This document shows positions 25,347 to 33,602 of a stretch of 47,720 nt of DNA, piece by piece (within the stretch, counting starts at the first letter, position 1; each line of letters starts with the position of its first letter). The position numbers and the translations under genes are program-made. Location of the stretch: the NCBI RefSeq assembly GCF_000281955.1, contig NZ_AKKF01000131.1:1-47720 (forward strand), written 5' to 3'. This DNA is from Caulobacter sp. AP07 (GTDB taxonomy: Bacteria; Pseudomonadota; Alphaproteobacteria; Caulobacterales; Caulobacteraceae). The notes beneath the pieces were generated by a model. That model saw nothing but the letters and a program-made list of their open reading frames with translations. It was not told the DNA's origin and searched no databases.

Positions 25347-25970
25347 ATGGATCTTTACTTCTCCCCACTGGCCTGTTCGATGGCCACCCGCATCGCCCTC
25401 TACGAAGCCGGGGCCGACGCCAATTTCCACAAGGTCAACACCAAGGCCTCGCCCAAGCGGGTGGAGGATGGGACCGAATTCCTGACCATCAACCCGATGG
25501 GCCAGGTGCCGGTGCTGCGCACCGACGACGGCGAGCTGATCACCGAGAACCCGGTGATCCTGCAGTATGTCGCCGACCGCTTCCCGGCCGCGGGCCTGAT
25601 CGCCCCCGACGGGATCGAGCGCCGCCGCGTGCAGAGCTGGCTGAGCTTCATCGGTTCGGAGCTGCACACCGGGGCGTTCATCGCGCTTTTGAACGCCAAG
25701 GCGCCCGAGGGCGCCAAGGCCTTCGCCCGCGAGGCGGCCGCCGAGCGCTTCGCCCACCTCGACGCCCATCTGACCGGGCGCGAGTTCCTGCAGGGCCGGT
25801 TCAGCGTCGCCGACGCCTATCTGCTGGTGATGCTGACCTGGGCCGGAGCCGTGAAGCTGGACCTGGCGGCCTACCCAGCCCTGGCCGCCTATCACGATCG
25901 CCTGAAAGCCCGTCCCTCCGTCGCCCGGGCCTTGGGCGAGGAGTTCACGCTCTACAAGGCCGCCGCCTAG
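25347..25970 (+). CDS. Glutathione S-transferase, beta-class-like
   Basis: The 207-residue cytoplasmic protein starts MDLYFSPLACSMATRIAL, with the cysteine at position 10 that marks bacterial beta-class enzymes. A thioredoxin-like N-domain contains NPMGQVPVL (cis-proline) and ITENPVILQYVAD (glutathione gamma-glutamyl binding), followed by the all-helical C-domain with RFSVADAYLLVML. It conjugates glutathione to electrophiles or acts in thiol redox chemistry. The ATG at 25347 has CGGAGG five bases upstream, better than ATGs further up that fall inside the operator. Expression is likely controlled by the divergent TetR-family regulator and induced by its ligand. Confidence 0.93.
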   Translation: MDLYFSPLACSMATRIALYEAGADANFHKVNTKASPKRVEDGTEFLTINPMGQVPVLRTDDGELITENPVILQYVADRFPAAGLIAPDGIERRRVQSWLSFIGSELHTGAFIALLNAKAPEGAKAFAREAAAERFAHLDAHLTGREFLQGRFSVADAYLLVMLTWAGAVKLDLAAYPALAAYHDRLKARPSVARALGEEFTLYKAAA

Positions 25971-25979
25971 TTCGCGTAC

Positions 25980-26045
25980 GGGGACACCCACCCACCCCAC
26001 GGTCAGAGCCGGGTTGGCGAGACGTGGCCGTGAGTGGGTGTTCCC
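25980..26045. repeat. Palindromic intergenic repeat, family A copy 3 (degenerate)
   Basis: GGGGACACCCACCCAC and GTGAGTGGGTGTTCCC form imperfect arms of the same size as the other family A elements. It starts 9 bases after the GST stop. Confidence 0.7.
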
Positions 26046-26080
26046 TCCCACCCCTCAATCCTCTCCCCAGGAGCTAAGTC

Positions 26081-26425
26081 ATGCGTAGTCTCATCATCGC
26101 CGTCGCGGCCCTCGCCGCGACGGGCGGCCCCGCCATGGCCGAAACCAAGCCGCAGAGCGGCTGGCTGACCCTCAGCGCGCCGACCACCCGCGACCATGTG
26201 GTGTTCGACGGCGCGGTCTGGCGCTGCAAGGCCGACGTCTGCCGTTCGCCGCAGGTCAAGTCGCTGCCGCCACTGCGCAGCTGCAAGCGCCTGGCGCGCG
26301 AGCTGGGTCCGGTCACGGCCTTCAGCTATCGGGGCGTGGCGCTGGAGGCCGCCGACCTGGCGGCCTGCAACCCCGCCCAGATCGCCAAGACCCCGGCCGA
26401 AAACGAGCTGGCGGCGGCGCGCTGA
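26081..26425 (+). CDS. CC_3452 family small secreted protein
   Basis: The 114-residue protein has a signal peptide (1-20, ending AMA-E) and a short mature domain beginning SGWLTLSAPTTRDHVVFDGAVWRC. This pattern, with cysteines at WRCKADVCRS, RSCKRLARELG and LAACNPAQ, is the Caulobacterales family named after CC_3452 of C. crescentus. The four cysteines likely form two disulfides in the periplasm. Its function is unknown. CAGGAG precedes the ATG by 7 bases. It is placed between two family A repeats (copies 3 and 4). Confidence 0.85.
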   Translation: MRSLIIAVAALAATGGPAMAETKPQSGWLTLSAPTTRDHVVFDGAVWRCKADVCRSPQVKSLPPLRSCKRLARELGPVTAFSYRGVALEAADLAACNPAQIAKTPAENELAAAR

Positions 26426-26441
26426 GGCCGGAGATCGGGCC

Positions 26442-26508
26442 GGGGACACACACTCACCCCACGGTCTCCACCCGGATAGCGAGGCGTAGGGGGTGAGTGT
26501 GTGTCCCC
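26442..26508. repeat. Palindromic intergenic repeat, family A copy 4
   Basis: Ends GGGGACACACACTCACC and GGTGAGTGTGTGTCCCC, perfect. It lies between the convergent CC_3452 and GNAT genes, where it can act as a bidirectional terminator hairpin. Confidence 0.85.
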
Positions 26509-26524
26509 TTCGCGTCCGGGGCCT

Positions 26525-26992
26525 CTAGACCTCGACCCGCCAGCAGAACAGCTCGCCGTCCTCCTCGTCCGTCCGCTCGCCGGACCGCGTGAAGCCGTTG
26601 GCTTCCAGCACCCGCTGCGAGGGAGCGTTGTGGATCGAGGTCTCGGCGGTGACCACGCTCACCCGGTAGTCGGCCCGCGCCCAGTCCAGCAGGTCGGCCA
26701 CCGCCCGTCGGGCGATTCCGCGCCGGCGGCGGGACTCGGCGACGCCGTAGCCGATCATCACCGTGTCGCCGACATAGGGAATCCTGACCAGCGAGCACAG
26801 GCCGACCACCTCGCCGTCCTCGACGATCATCCAGGCGTTGGGGGCGAATTCCTCGCCGACTGTCGCCGACAGGTCGCGCAGCATCTCCAGCATCTCCGGC
26901 GTCTCGACCCCGCCCTCGGCGACGGTCAGGCCCTCGGGCGCGCCCCCGGCGATCAGGGCGGCGAAATGGGCGTCGGTGGTCTCGATCAGCAT
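26525..26992 (-). CDS. GNAT family N-acetyltransferase
   Basis: The 155-residue protein has the GNAT core. A VVGLCSLVRIPYVGDTVMIGYGV beta-hairpin is followed by the acetyl-CoA pyrophosphate loop RRRRGIA (pattern R/Q-x-x-G-x-A), and later by HNAPSQRVLEANGF, the standard motif B close to the C-terminus. It probably acetylates a small molecule or a protein N-terminus (RimJ-like); no substrate can be named. The ATG at 26992 opens the conserved part; a TTG at 27034 lies within the neighbouring repeat and is less likely. Confidence 0.85.
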   Translation of the reverse strand: MLIETTDAHFAALIAGGAPEGLTVAEGGVETPEMLEMLRDLSATVGEEFAPNAWMIVEDGEVVGLCSLVRIPYVGDTVMIGYGVAESRRRRGIARRAVADLLDWARADYRVSVVTAETSIHNAPSQRVLEANGFTRSGERTDEEDGELFCWRVEV

Positions 26993-27030
26993 GGGGTGTT
27001 TGGTAGGGGCTGTGGTGCGACGCTTCAATA

Positions 27031-27154
27031 TCAACCGTCATCCCGGACCCCTCTGTCCGCCGCAAGTGCGGGGGTGTGGCGCGCCAGCGCGCCAAGGCGC
27101 CTCACCGTCGGCTGAACGAGGGGGCCCGGGCACAAGGCCCGGGATGACGGTTGA
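27031..27154. repeat. Palindromic repeat related to family D
   Basis: Perfect 16-base ends TCAACCGTCATCCCGG/CCGGGATGACGGTTGA. The inside differs from D1/D2 (it contains GGCGCGCCAGCGCGCC-like symmetric sequence), but the GTCATCCCGG core is shared. It lies between the tipF-like and GNAT genes on the minus strand. Confidence 0.8.
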
Positions 27155-27175
27155 GAGGTTTAGGGCGTAGCCGCC

Positions 27176-28435
27176 CTACCGCCCGGCCCGGCGCCGCAGC
27201 GCGCCGCGCATGAAGTCCTGGGGCGGATCGGCCTCGGCCAGGATGGCGTCGCGGATGGCGCGGGGTTCGCCGAACAGGTGGCCCTGGGCGTAGCCGATGT
27301 CGAGTTCGAGGATGTCGACCACCTGGCGCTCGGTCTCGACCTTCTCGCCGATCACCTCGATGCCGTAGCGGCGGGTCAGGCCGGCGAAGTCGGCGGCGTT
27401 GAGGTCGGGCAGCGAGGCGATGACCAGCTTGCCGTCCTGCTCTTCCAGCTGGTCCAGCAGCAGCTGGGCGCCGATCTTCAGGAACTTGACGTCGGCGCGG
27501 GCCAGGTCCTGGAAGTCGAGGTCCAGGTCGTGGACCTTGTCCAGGCTGAAGCGGAAGCCGAGGCTGGCGAGACGCGCCATGTGCCGGGCCTCGACCGGGC
27601 CGCGGTCGTTGAAGGCGGCCTGGCCCAGTTCGAAGATCAGGGCCCCCGACAGGTCCTTGTTGACCTGCAGGAACTCCAGGAACTGGGCGAAGAACACCTC
27701 GTCGGCCAGGCTGGCCAGCGAGATGTTGCAGAAGATCCCGACCTTGCGGTCCTGCTTGGCCAGGCGGCGGACGATCTGCACGCAGCGGAACAGCAGCAGG
27801 TTGTCGATCGCGGCGGTCAGCCCCTCGGGCTCGGCCACGGCCAGGTACTCGGCCGGCATCATGATGCGGCCCGTGTCGTCGCGCAGGCGCGAGAAGCTTT
27901 CGTAGAAGACGGTGCGGCGCTGCGGCAGGCTGACGACCGGCTGCAGGTAGAGGTCGACGCGGTTCTCGGCCAGGGCGTCCTGCACGACGTCGATCAGGGC
28001 GGCGGACTGGGGCGAGCGGCCGCGGGTTTCGGTGCGGGCGGCGGCGACCTGGTAGGTCAGCTGGTGTTCGAGGCGGTCGCTCATCCGGCCGACCAGGTCT
28101 TCCAGCTGGTGGACCTCGCTGGTCAGTTCGGCCGAGCGGCGCTGGGCGTCGTCGGCGACGGTCTCCAGCAGGCCGGTGATGCGGGCGTCGACCTTCTCGA
28201 CCTGCTCCAGCAGGATGCCGTGGGCCTCGCGGATGGTCTCGATGTCGACGCGCAGGGCCGCGCCCTGCAACGCGTTGGCGATCACGGCGTGCACGGCGAA
28301 GCACAGGCCCATGGCCCCGATGAAGGCGGCCAGGCCGACGGCGGGCGCCGCTCCCATGCGCCACAGCGCCAGGGAGGTCACCAAGGCCAGACAGAGATAG
28401 GCGCCGGTCAGCAGCGCCAGCATCAGCCTTCGCAT
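27176..28435 (-). CDS. tipF: Degenerate EAL-domain membrane protein, TipF-like
   Basis: The 419-residue protein has two N-terminal membrane helices (about 5-24 and 31-51), a predicted coiled-coil (60-130) and an EAL-type domain (about 150-405). This is the architecture of Caulobacter TipF, a cyclic-di-GMP receptor needed to place the flagellum at the new pole. The EAL signature is E179-S-F; N237, E269, K320 and E364 remain, but the catalytic DD pair reads D299-K300 and DFG is missing. It therefore probably binds c-di-GMP without hydrolysing it. GGGAAACCC precedes the ATG; an upstream extension to 28534 is not signal-like. Naming it tipF rests on architecture and length, not a search. Confidence 0.75.
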   Translation of the reverse strand: MRRLMLALLTGAYLCLALVTSLALWRMGAAPAVGLAAFIGAMGLCFAVHAVIANALQGAALRVDIETIREAHGILLEQVEKVDARITGLLETVADDAQRRSAELTSEVHQLEDLVGRMSDRLEHQLTYQVAAARTETRGRSPQSAALIDVVQDALAENRVDLYLQPVVSLPQRRTVFYESFSRLRDDTGRIMMPAEYLAVAEPEGLTAAIDNLLLFRCVQIVRRLAKQDRKVGIFCNISLASLADEVFFAQFLEFLQVNKDLSGALIFELGQAAFNDRGPVEARHMARLASLGFRFSLDKVHDLDLDFQDLARADVKFLKIGAQLLLDQLEEQDGKLVIASLPDLNAADFAGLTRRYGIEVIGEKVETERQVVDILELDIGYAQGHLFGEPRAIRDAILAEADPPQDFMRGALRRRAGR

Positions 28436-28616
28436 AGGGTTTCCCACGAATCGTCCAGCCTGATTATGTGAGTCGCGGAGGCCGCGAGTCGAACAGATTA
28501 ACGCCCGTGAGCCATTACGCCGCGCCTTAACCACAAATCAGTTCTTCGTGAACGCGCGACGGCGTCTTTCGGGTCGCCCGGAGGCCCAGGCGCGCGTCCA
28601 GGGGGGGGCGGGGGCC

Positions 28617-29309
28617 TTACCTGCCGGTGTAGGGCAACGAGGAGTGGTGCAGGACGATGCGGACCACGCCGGCCTCGTCCTTCTTGAAGGTCCAGGTCTT
28701 GTCGACCGTGGTCACCTTGCCGGCCTTGTCGCGCATCATGACCGTGCCCATGGTGTTGGCGACGTCGCCGTTGATCTGGATGCCGATGTTCCGGATCTCC
28801 ACCGAGCGCCAGTGCTTGAGCGCGAAGCCGCGGTCGCGGGGGTAGTTCCGATCATGGCCGACGAAATAGGCCAGGGCGCCTTCCTTGGTGGTGCGGAAGG
28901 TCTGCGGGTCGCGGGTCAGGGTCGGTTTGAAGAGGACCGGCCCCAGATTGTAGCCATAGGCCTGGTCGAGCACCGCGCTGGCGGTCGCCCGGGCCTTCTT
29001 GATGCCGCCGGTCTCGTAGTCGCGCGAGATGGCCACCAGGGCGTCGCCCCAGGCCTTTTGGGCGGCGAGCACCTCCGGTTCGGTGATCCCGGCGTAGGGC
29101 GGGTCGGCGGCGAACGCCGCCGTTCCCGTGACGGCGGTCAGGGCGAAGGCCGAGGCGACCAGGGCGCGGCGGGCGGACGCCAGGAGCCGAGGGCCGCCTG
29201 AACCTCGCGGAAGCCACCGGCGGGGCGTGCTCGCGAAGTCGGCCCGCCATTCGCCCTGGCCAGGATGGCTATCGGCGACGTGTGCGTCGCCGGCGCCGGC
29301 GTTCTTCAT
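28617..29309 (-). CDS. Exported SnoaL/NTF2-like protein
   Basis: The 230-residue protein has an internal hydrophobic stretch RRALVASAFALTAVTGTAAFA-A that looks like a signal peptide, preceded by an unusually long polar leader. The mature region (AQKAWGDALVAIS, YGYNLGPVLFKPTLT, EGALAYFVGHDR, VRIVLHHSSLPY) resembles a group of SnoaL-like proteins of marine and freshwater bacteria often listed as phosphoribosyl-AMP cyclohydrolase. No HisI zinc or active-site motif is present, so that name is misleading. It is likely a secreted or periplasmic NTF2-fold protein of unknown ligand. The start is uncertain: ATG 29309 is chosen, with ATG 29348 an alternative; neither has a clear ribosome-binding site. 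Confidence 0.7.
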   Translation of the reverse strand: MKNAGAGDAHVADSHPGQGEWRADFASTPRRWLPRGSGGPRLLASARRALVASAFALTAVTGTAAFAADPPYAGITEPEVLAAQKAWGDALVAISRDYETGGIKKARATASAVLDQAYGYNLGPVLFKPTLTRDPQTFRTTKEGALAYFVGHDRNYPRDRGFALKHWRSVEIRNIGIQINGDVANTMGTVMMRDKAGKVTTVDKTWTFKKDEAGVVRIVLHHSSLPYTGR

Positions 29310-29381
29310 CGTGATGCTGCAGACGCGCACTGAACACCTCCTTGCCATTGGAAGCTCGGCCGCTGAGAGCTTTCAGCTCCC

Positions 29382-29430
29382 ACACATCTCAAAGGTTGAG
29401 TCAAATGCTTTGAACTATTTTTGGATGTGT
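29382..29430. promoter_or_regulatory. Nested inverted repeats in AT-rich upstream region
   Basis: ACACATC (29382-29388) pairs with GATGTGT (29424-29430), and inside it TCAAAG (29389-29394) pairs with CTTTGA (29408-29413). This is the only AT-rich part of the 238-base gap between the SnoaL-like gene and the fibre operon, so it may hold the promoter or operator of the SnoaL-like gene. The rest of the gap shows no gene. Confidence 0.35.
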
Positions 29431-29586
29431 CTGCGGGCTTCGGCGCGTGACGAAAGCCCCTCGGCGCCTTCCGGAGCGCTGGCGCCCGGCGCCCGACCCC
29501 GCTTCACGGGCGTGCGTTGACCGAAACCGACACTCAGCCTGGACCGCGATCCAAGATCCGAGTGCGGGTTGGATGCCGACAACCGT

Positions 29587-30132
29587 CTAGTCGTAGGTGA
29601 TGGTCACCGGCGCGTTGGCGGTGAAGGTGTCGTTCTTGGCGCCCTTGGGCACGACCAGGCTCGCGCCGATGCGGACGGTGTCGGTGCCCTGGGCGTTGAG
29701 TTGGCCAAGCCGGCTGGCGGTGATGTTGCCGCTGTTGGCCGACCACAGGGTGAAGGCGGTGACCGTCAGCCCGCCGGGCGTGGCGGTCGCCGAGACCGGC
29801 GGCGTCACCCGGTAGATCCGGCCCGGCTCGCCGGTGATGACGCGGATGGCCGGGGTCTCGCCGCCGTTGGGCAGCAGTTGGACATTGGCCGAGGTTCGCG
29901 TCGTCGGCGGGGCGGAGCTCAACACGACATTGGCGGTCGCCGGGCCGCTGCCATTGTATTGCAGCCTGCCGAACGACATCTGGGCGGTGGTCGAGACGCT
30001 CATGGTGCGGATGATCGACGCCGTCCCGGCGACGGTGCGCTGGGCGGCGTAGGCGAAGGTGGCCATCAGCGCCGCCGCGCCGATCGCGCCGCAGATCCGC
30101 CATGCCGCCTGGCCGGGAAGGGGGGCGCGCAT
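29587..30132 (-). CDS. DUF4402 family fibre subunit-like exported protein
   Basis: The 181-residue protein has a signal peptide ending FAYA-A and a beta-rich mature part. It starts with TASIIRTMSVSTTAQMSFGRL and ends with NAPVTITYD, the shape of DUF4402 proteins: a strand on 'L.FG' and a C-terminal alternating Thr/Val strand ending in aromatic-Asp/Asn. Compare the first subunit of this operon, which has GTATIIRGLSVTNNANLAFG at the same place. It is the last gene of the chaperone-usher operon and begins immediately after the stop codon of the preceding gene (TAGATG), so translation is coupled. Probable minor subunit or tip protein of the surface fibre. Confidence 0.8.
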   Translation of the reverse strand: MRAPLPGQAAWRICGAIGAAALMATFAYAAQRTVAGTASIIRTMSVSTTAQMSFGRLQYNGSGPATANVVLSSAPPTTRTSANVQLLPNGGETPAIRVITGEPGRIYRVTPPVSATATPGGLTVTAFTLWSANSGNITASRLGQLNAQGTDTVRIGASLVVPKGAKNDTFTANAPVTITYD

Positions 30133-30672
30133 CTAGTTCACCACCACGGAATAGGTCCAGGCCGTGGAACCGGTCACGGCGCTGGAATTGAACGTCGCGT
30201 CGAAGGCCAGCTTGAAGCTGGCGGTGAAGCTGTTGTTGGTGCTGACGATCGAAAACACCAGGGGCGCGGCCGGGCTGGGCGCGGCCGGCGAGAAGGTGAC
30301 GCCGGCCTGGGTCGACAGGTTGGAGACGTTGAAGGTCGGAATGGTGGTCGAACGGCCCGAGGTAGTGGTCCCGTTGGTGACCGTCACCGTGTAGGTCTTC
30401 TTGCAGTTGCCGGACGACTGGGCGCAGGTGATCGTCACGGTCGGCACGGTGGCGTTGGTGGCGGTCAGCCGGATCGCCGTGCCGCTGACCCGGGTGACGA
30501 CGCCGGTCGCCGCATCCACATGGAAGCGCGACACCGAAGAATCCGCCACGACCTTGCCAATGTCGAGCGCCGGGATCGCCGAGATCGAAAGGTTTTCCGC
30601 ATGCGATGCGCCGGCGCCTAAGACAAATGCCAGTCCAAGGCCCAGAATAATTTTGCGTAATGTCCCGACCAT
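30133..30672 (-). CDS. Pilin-like exported protein of the chaperone-usher operon
   Basis: The 179-residue protein has a signal peptide (ending GASHA-E) and an all-beta, Thr/Ser/Val-rich mature part with one cysteine pair (TCAQSSGNCKK) and a C-terminal AWTYSVVVN strand like a donor-strand fibre subunit. It does not clearly show the DUF4402 FG motif, so family membership is tentative. It lies between the usher and the final DUF4402 gene, and its stop touches the next start. The ATG at 30672 opens the signal peptide, although no good ribosome-binding site is seen; there are 167 bases between it and the usher stop, so it may have a separate promoter (see the ATACCC motif at 30712-30726). Confidence 0.7.
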   Translation of the reverse strand: MVGTLRKIILGLGLAFVLGAGASHAENLSISAIPALDIGKVVADSSVSRFHVDAATGVVTRVSGTAIRLTATNATVPTVTITCAQSSGNCKKTYTVTVTNGTTTSGRSTTIPTFNVSNLSTQAGVTFSPAAPSPAAPLVFSIVSTNNSFTASFKLAFDATFNSSAVTGSTAWTYSVVVN

Positions 30673-30711
30673 AAGAAATTGTTGCGGACAAAGAGGGCGG
30701 CCTTCAATCCC

Positions 30712-30726
30712 CCATACTGGGTATAT
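30712..30726 (-). promoter_or_regulatory. ATACCCAGTAT motif upstream of the second pilin-like gene
   Basis: On the minus strand this reads ATATACCCAGTATGG, about 40 bases before the pilin-like start. It shares TACCCA(A/G)TA with the palindrome in front of the first subunit gene (35301-35320). Confidence 0.3.
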
Positions 30727-30839
30727 CGCCCGTTTGGGGCGAGGATATCTTCCGCTGGGCTTTCTTGTCGCGGTGGAGGCGATGACGGCCGTCGAGCGCG
30801 GTCGCCCGCATGGGCCGATGTCTGTGCGGCGGAGATGCG

Positions 30840-33602
30840 TCATGGCGCGCCCAGCTCCAGGTTGATCGTCGCCTTGCCCGCGAACCCGCCCGTCGCGGGG
30901 ACGGTCAGGCCGACCGGCGCGGTCATGGCCAGTTTCAGGCGTCGGGCCTGTTCGGGGTTCAGCCGGACGGCGTAGGCGCCGGGCCTCAGGGCTTCCAGAA
31001 TCAGGGTCCCGTCATATTCGCTCCGCCCTTCGGCGACGACCTGGCCAGCCGCGTCGACCAGCTGGATCTGGACCGCCGAGAGCCCGCGCGGGGCCTGGCC
31101 GGGGCGTCGGAAGAGCACGTGCAGCTCGACCTCGCCGGTCACGGTCAGCGGGAAGCGCGCGACCGCCACTCGGCCGGGGCGCGGTGTCAGCCGCAGGGTC
31201 CGCGGCGGCATGGCCAGATAGGGGTCGTCGATGGTGTCGGCGTCGATCTGGACCTGGGCCCAGGCGCCGTCGCCCAGGCCGCTGGCCACCGCCTCGCCCG
31301 AGGCGTCGGTGACCACCGGGCGGCGGCCGCCCAGGACCGAGACCCCGGGCAGCGCCCGCTCGCCCGCCTGGCGCCGGCCGTCGCCGTTGGTGTCGACGAA
31401 CGACTGGACCGCCACGGCCCCGCCCGACGCGGCCCCGGGGCCCAGGGCCCGGTACGCTCCGCGCAGCGGGTCGAAGGTCAGGCCCAGATTGATCTGCAGG
31501 CCGACCCGGAAATCGTCGATCCCCGAGGTGTAGCTGGCGGCCAGGGACAGATCCATTGGCCGCAGCCGCCAGGTCTGGGCGGCTTGGACGGTGGTTTGAC
31601 CGCCTTCGAACGCGTGGCCCAGGCTCAGGTGCAGAGCGCTGCGCTCGGCGATCTGGCGGTCGGCCGAGACCACGGCGGCCTTCAGTTGGGCGGTCGGCGC
31701 CAGTTCGTAGGCCAGGCCGCCGCGCATCTGCCAGGCCCCGCCCGTCAGGACCGAAGCGTCGAGCATGCCGGTGAACATCTCGTTCCTGGCCGCCGCGCCG
31801 CCGGACACCCGCTGATAGTCCCAGGCCGAGGAGATCAGGTAGCGGCCCAGCACCTGGCTCAGGCGTGCATTGGCCTGGATCCGCTGCTCGCCGTCGACGA
31901 ACTGGTCGCGGCCCAGCCGCAGGGACAGCGGCAGGTCCGCCTTGCCCAGCCGCGCCACGACATCGGCATAGAGGCTGGTGTTGCGGCGCAGGGCGACCGC
32001 GGCGCCCAGGGCCGCCGGCTGCACCTCGTCGACGAACCCGCCGGCATACTCGCTGTGGCGGACGACCAGCGAGGCGTCGCCCACCCGTCCGGCCAGGCCG
32101 ACCGCCGCCGCGCCGCCGCCGGAGTCGTCGCCCGCGGTGTCGAGCTGCAGGGCGTAGCCGCCGAGGGACGTGGCCACGCCCAGGGTCGCGACCCGCCGCG
32201 TGTCGTCCGGGCGCGGCGTGTATTGCGAGACGCCGGCCGTGAGGGTCGTGGAGGCGCTGATCCCATGCGAAAGGCTGCCCGCGATCCGCCACCGCCCCTG
32301 GCCGGCGACCGTCGCCGGCGCGACCGCGCCATCGACGTCGAACAGCGGCGCGCCTTCCTGGACGGTGCCGAAGCTGTAGACGGTCTGGCCCTTGGCCAGC
32401 TGGCCGCCGCCGACATTGACCCGCCGCACCTCTTCGCGCCGCTCGCCATGCGGGCCGTAGAACACCAGGCGGATGACGTTCTGGCCGTAGGCCAGGCTGA
32501 CCTGGAGGAATTCGTAGCGGCCCTGGACCGGCTGCGACTGGGCGGCGCGCAGCACCTCGTTGACATAGAGCTCGACCTGGTAGCCCAGCGGCAGTTCGCC
32601 GCGCAGATCGACCCGGTCGAAGACGTTGAGCTGTTCGAGGGGCGCGGAGGTGATCGCCACGCCTCGCCCGCCGACGCTGCGCGCCCCCAGCGTCAGGGCG
32701 GGCGAGAAGGTGTCGCCGGCGCTGGCGAGGGTGGCGCCGAACGGCCCGGCGATCCTGCCGTCGGGGTCCTTGCGGGTCGCCAGCACGCGCAGGGTGTTGA
32801 GCCGCCAGTCGCTGTCGGACCCGGCGAAGACCTGCAGCCCGGTCCAGGCCAGGTCGCCGGCCGCCCGGACCTCGTAGACGCCGGTGCGTCGCGGTTGATG
32901 GTTGCCGGCCCCGGCGGAAAGGTTGATGTCGATCGAGGGGGCGGTGAACGCCGCGTAGGGGGTGACGAGGGTGGTGACCGCCTCCTGGCCCGCGCCTCCG
33001 GCCGGTCCGATGCGGCGACGCTCGCGCGCCAGGCGGTCCTGGAACGGCAGCGAGATCCGCGGCGTCAGGGTCAGGGTCAGGTCGGCCAGGTCCGCCTTGG
33101 CGTCGAGCGGCAGGATCCGTTGCAGCAGGTCGAGGCGGACATAGATCTCGTCGCCGTAGAAGACGGCTTCGGTCGGCGACAGGCTGAAGTCCTGGTCAGC
33201 CGCCCGGGCCTGGCGGCTGTCGAGGTCGAGGCGGAAGCGGTTGTCCTCCGAAGCCACCCAACCCTCGGCGCGGCGCCGGGACGGGTCGACCACGATCGCC
33301 AGGTCCAGCAGCCGCGACAGCTCGCCCAGCGGCACGAACACCCCGGCGCGCGAGGAGTAAGCTCCCAGGCCGTCGCTGAGCGTCTCGCTCGCGGCATGGA
33401 CCTCGAACAGCAGCAGGTCGTCGGGGGAGAACAGCGGCGGCCGATCGACGATCGGTCCCTGGGGGGCGGCGGCGTCTTGGGGACCGGCGGCCACCGGCGT
33501 CGATACGCCATCGGGCCCGGCCGGCGGCGCCATGGTCGCGGCCCGGGCGCCGCCGGCCGCCAGCAGCGCCGTCGCCAGGATCAGCGGGGCGCGGCGGTTC
33601 AT
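30840..33602 (-). CDS. Fimbrial usher-like outer membrane protein
   Basis: The 920-residue exported protein (signal peptide ending GARA-A) is dominated by alternating beta-strand sequence. Usher-type features include ELPLGYQVELYVNEVLRAA followed by GRYEF..VSLAYGQNVIRLVFYGPHG, the region between barrel and plug/neck, then many strands of a barrel (GRYLISSAWDYQR, SLHLSLGHAFEGG). C-terminally a FVDTNGDGRRQAGERALPGV segment and a carboxypeptidase-regulatory-like or C-terminal usher domain follow. It resembles the alternate CU pathway ushers more than FimD. It should form the pore and assembly platform for the fibre. Its ATG overlaps the chaperone stop by four bases (ATGA), so the two are translationally coupled. 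Confidence 0.82.
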   Translation of the reverse strand: MNRRAPLILATALLAAGGARAATMAPPAGPDGVSTPVAAGPQDAAAPQGPIVDRPPLFSPDDLLLFEVHAASETLSDGLGAYSSRAGVFVPLGELSRLLDLAIVVDPSRRRAEGWVASEDNRFRLDLDSRQARAADQDFSLSPTEAVFYGDEIYVRLDLLQRILPLDAKADLADLTLTLTPRISLPFQDRLARERRRIGPAGGAGQEAVTTLVTPYAAFTAPSIDINLSAGAGNHQPRRTGVYEVRAAGDLAWTGLQVFAGSDSDWRLNTLRVLATRKDPDGRIAGPFGATLASAGDTFSPALTLGARSVGGRGVAITSAPLEQLNVFDRVDLRGELPLGYQVELYVNEVLRAAQSQPVQGRYEFLQVSLAYGQNVIRLVFYGPHGERREEVRRVNVGGGQLAKGQTVYSFGTVQEGAPLFDVDGAVAPATVAGQGRWRIAGSLSHGISASTTLTAGVSQYTPRPDDTRRVATLGVATSLGGYALQLDTAGDDSGGGAAAVGLAGRVGDASLVVRHSEYAGGFVDEVQPAALGAAVALRRNTSLYADVVARLGKADLPLSLRLGRDQFVDGEQRIQANARLSQVLGRYLISSAWDYQRVSGGAAARNEMFTGMLDASVLTGGAWQMRGGLAYELAPTAQLKAAVVSADRQIAERSALHLSLGHAFEGGQTTVQAAQTWRLRPMDLSLAASYTSGIDDFRVGLQINLGLTFDPLRGAYRALGPGAASGGAVAVQSFVDTNGDGRRQAGERALPGVSVLGGRRPVVTDASGEAVASGLGDGAWAQVQIDADTIDDPYLAMPPRTLRLTPRPGRVAVARFPLTVTGEVELHVLFRRPGQAPRGLSAVQIQLVDAAGQVVAEGRSEYDGTLILEALRPGAYAVRLNPEQARRLKLAMTAPVGLTVPATGGFAGKATINLELGAP

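Noticed and set aside
11850..26508. Family A repeats as a CRISPR array
   Set aside because: Copies are far apart, palindromic over both ends and not regularly spaced.
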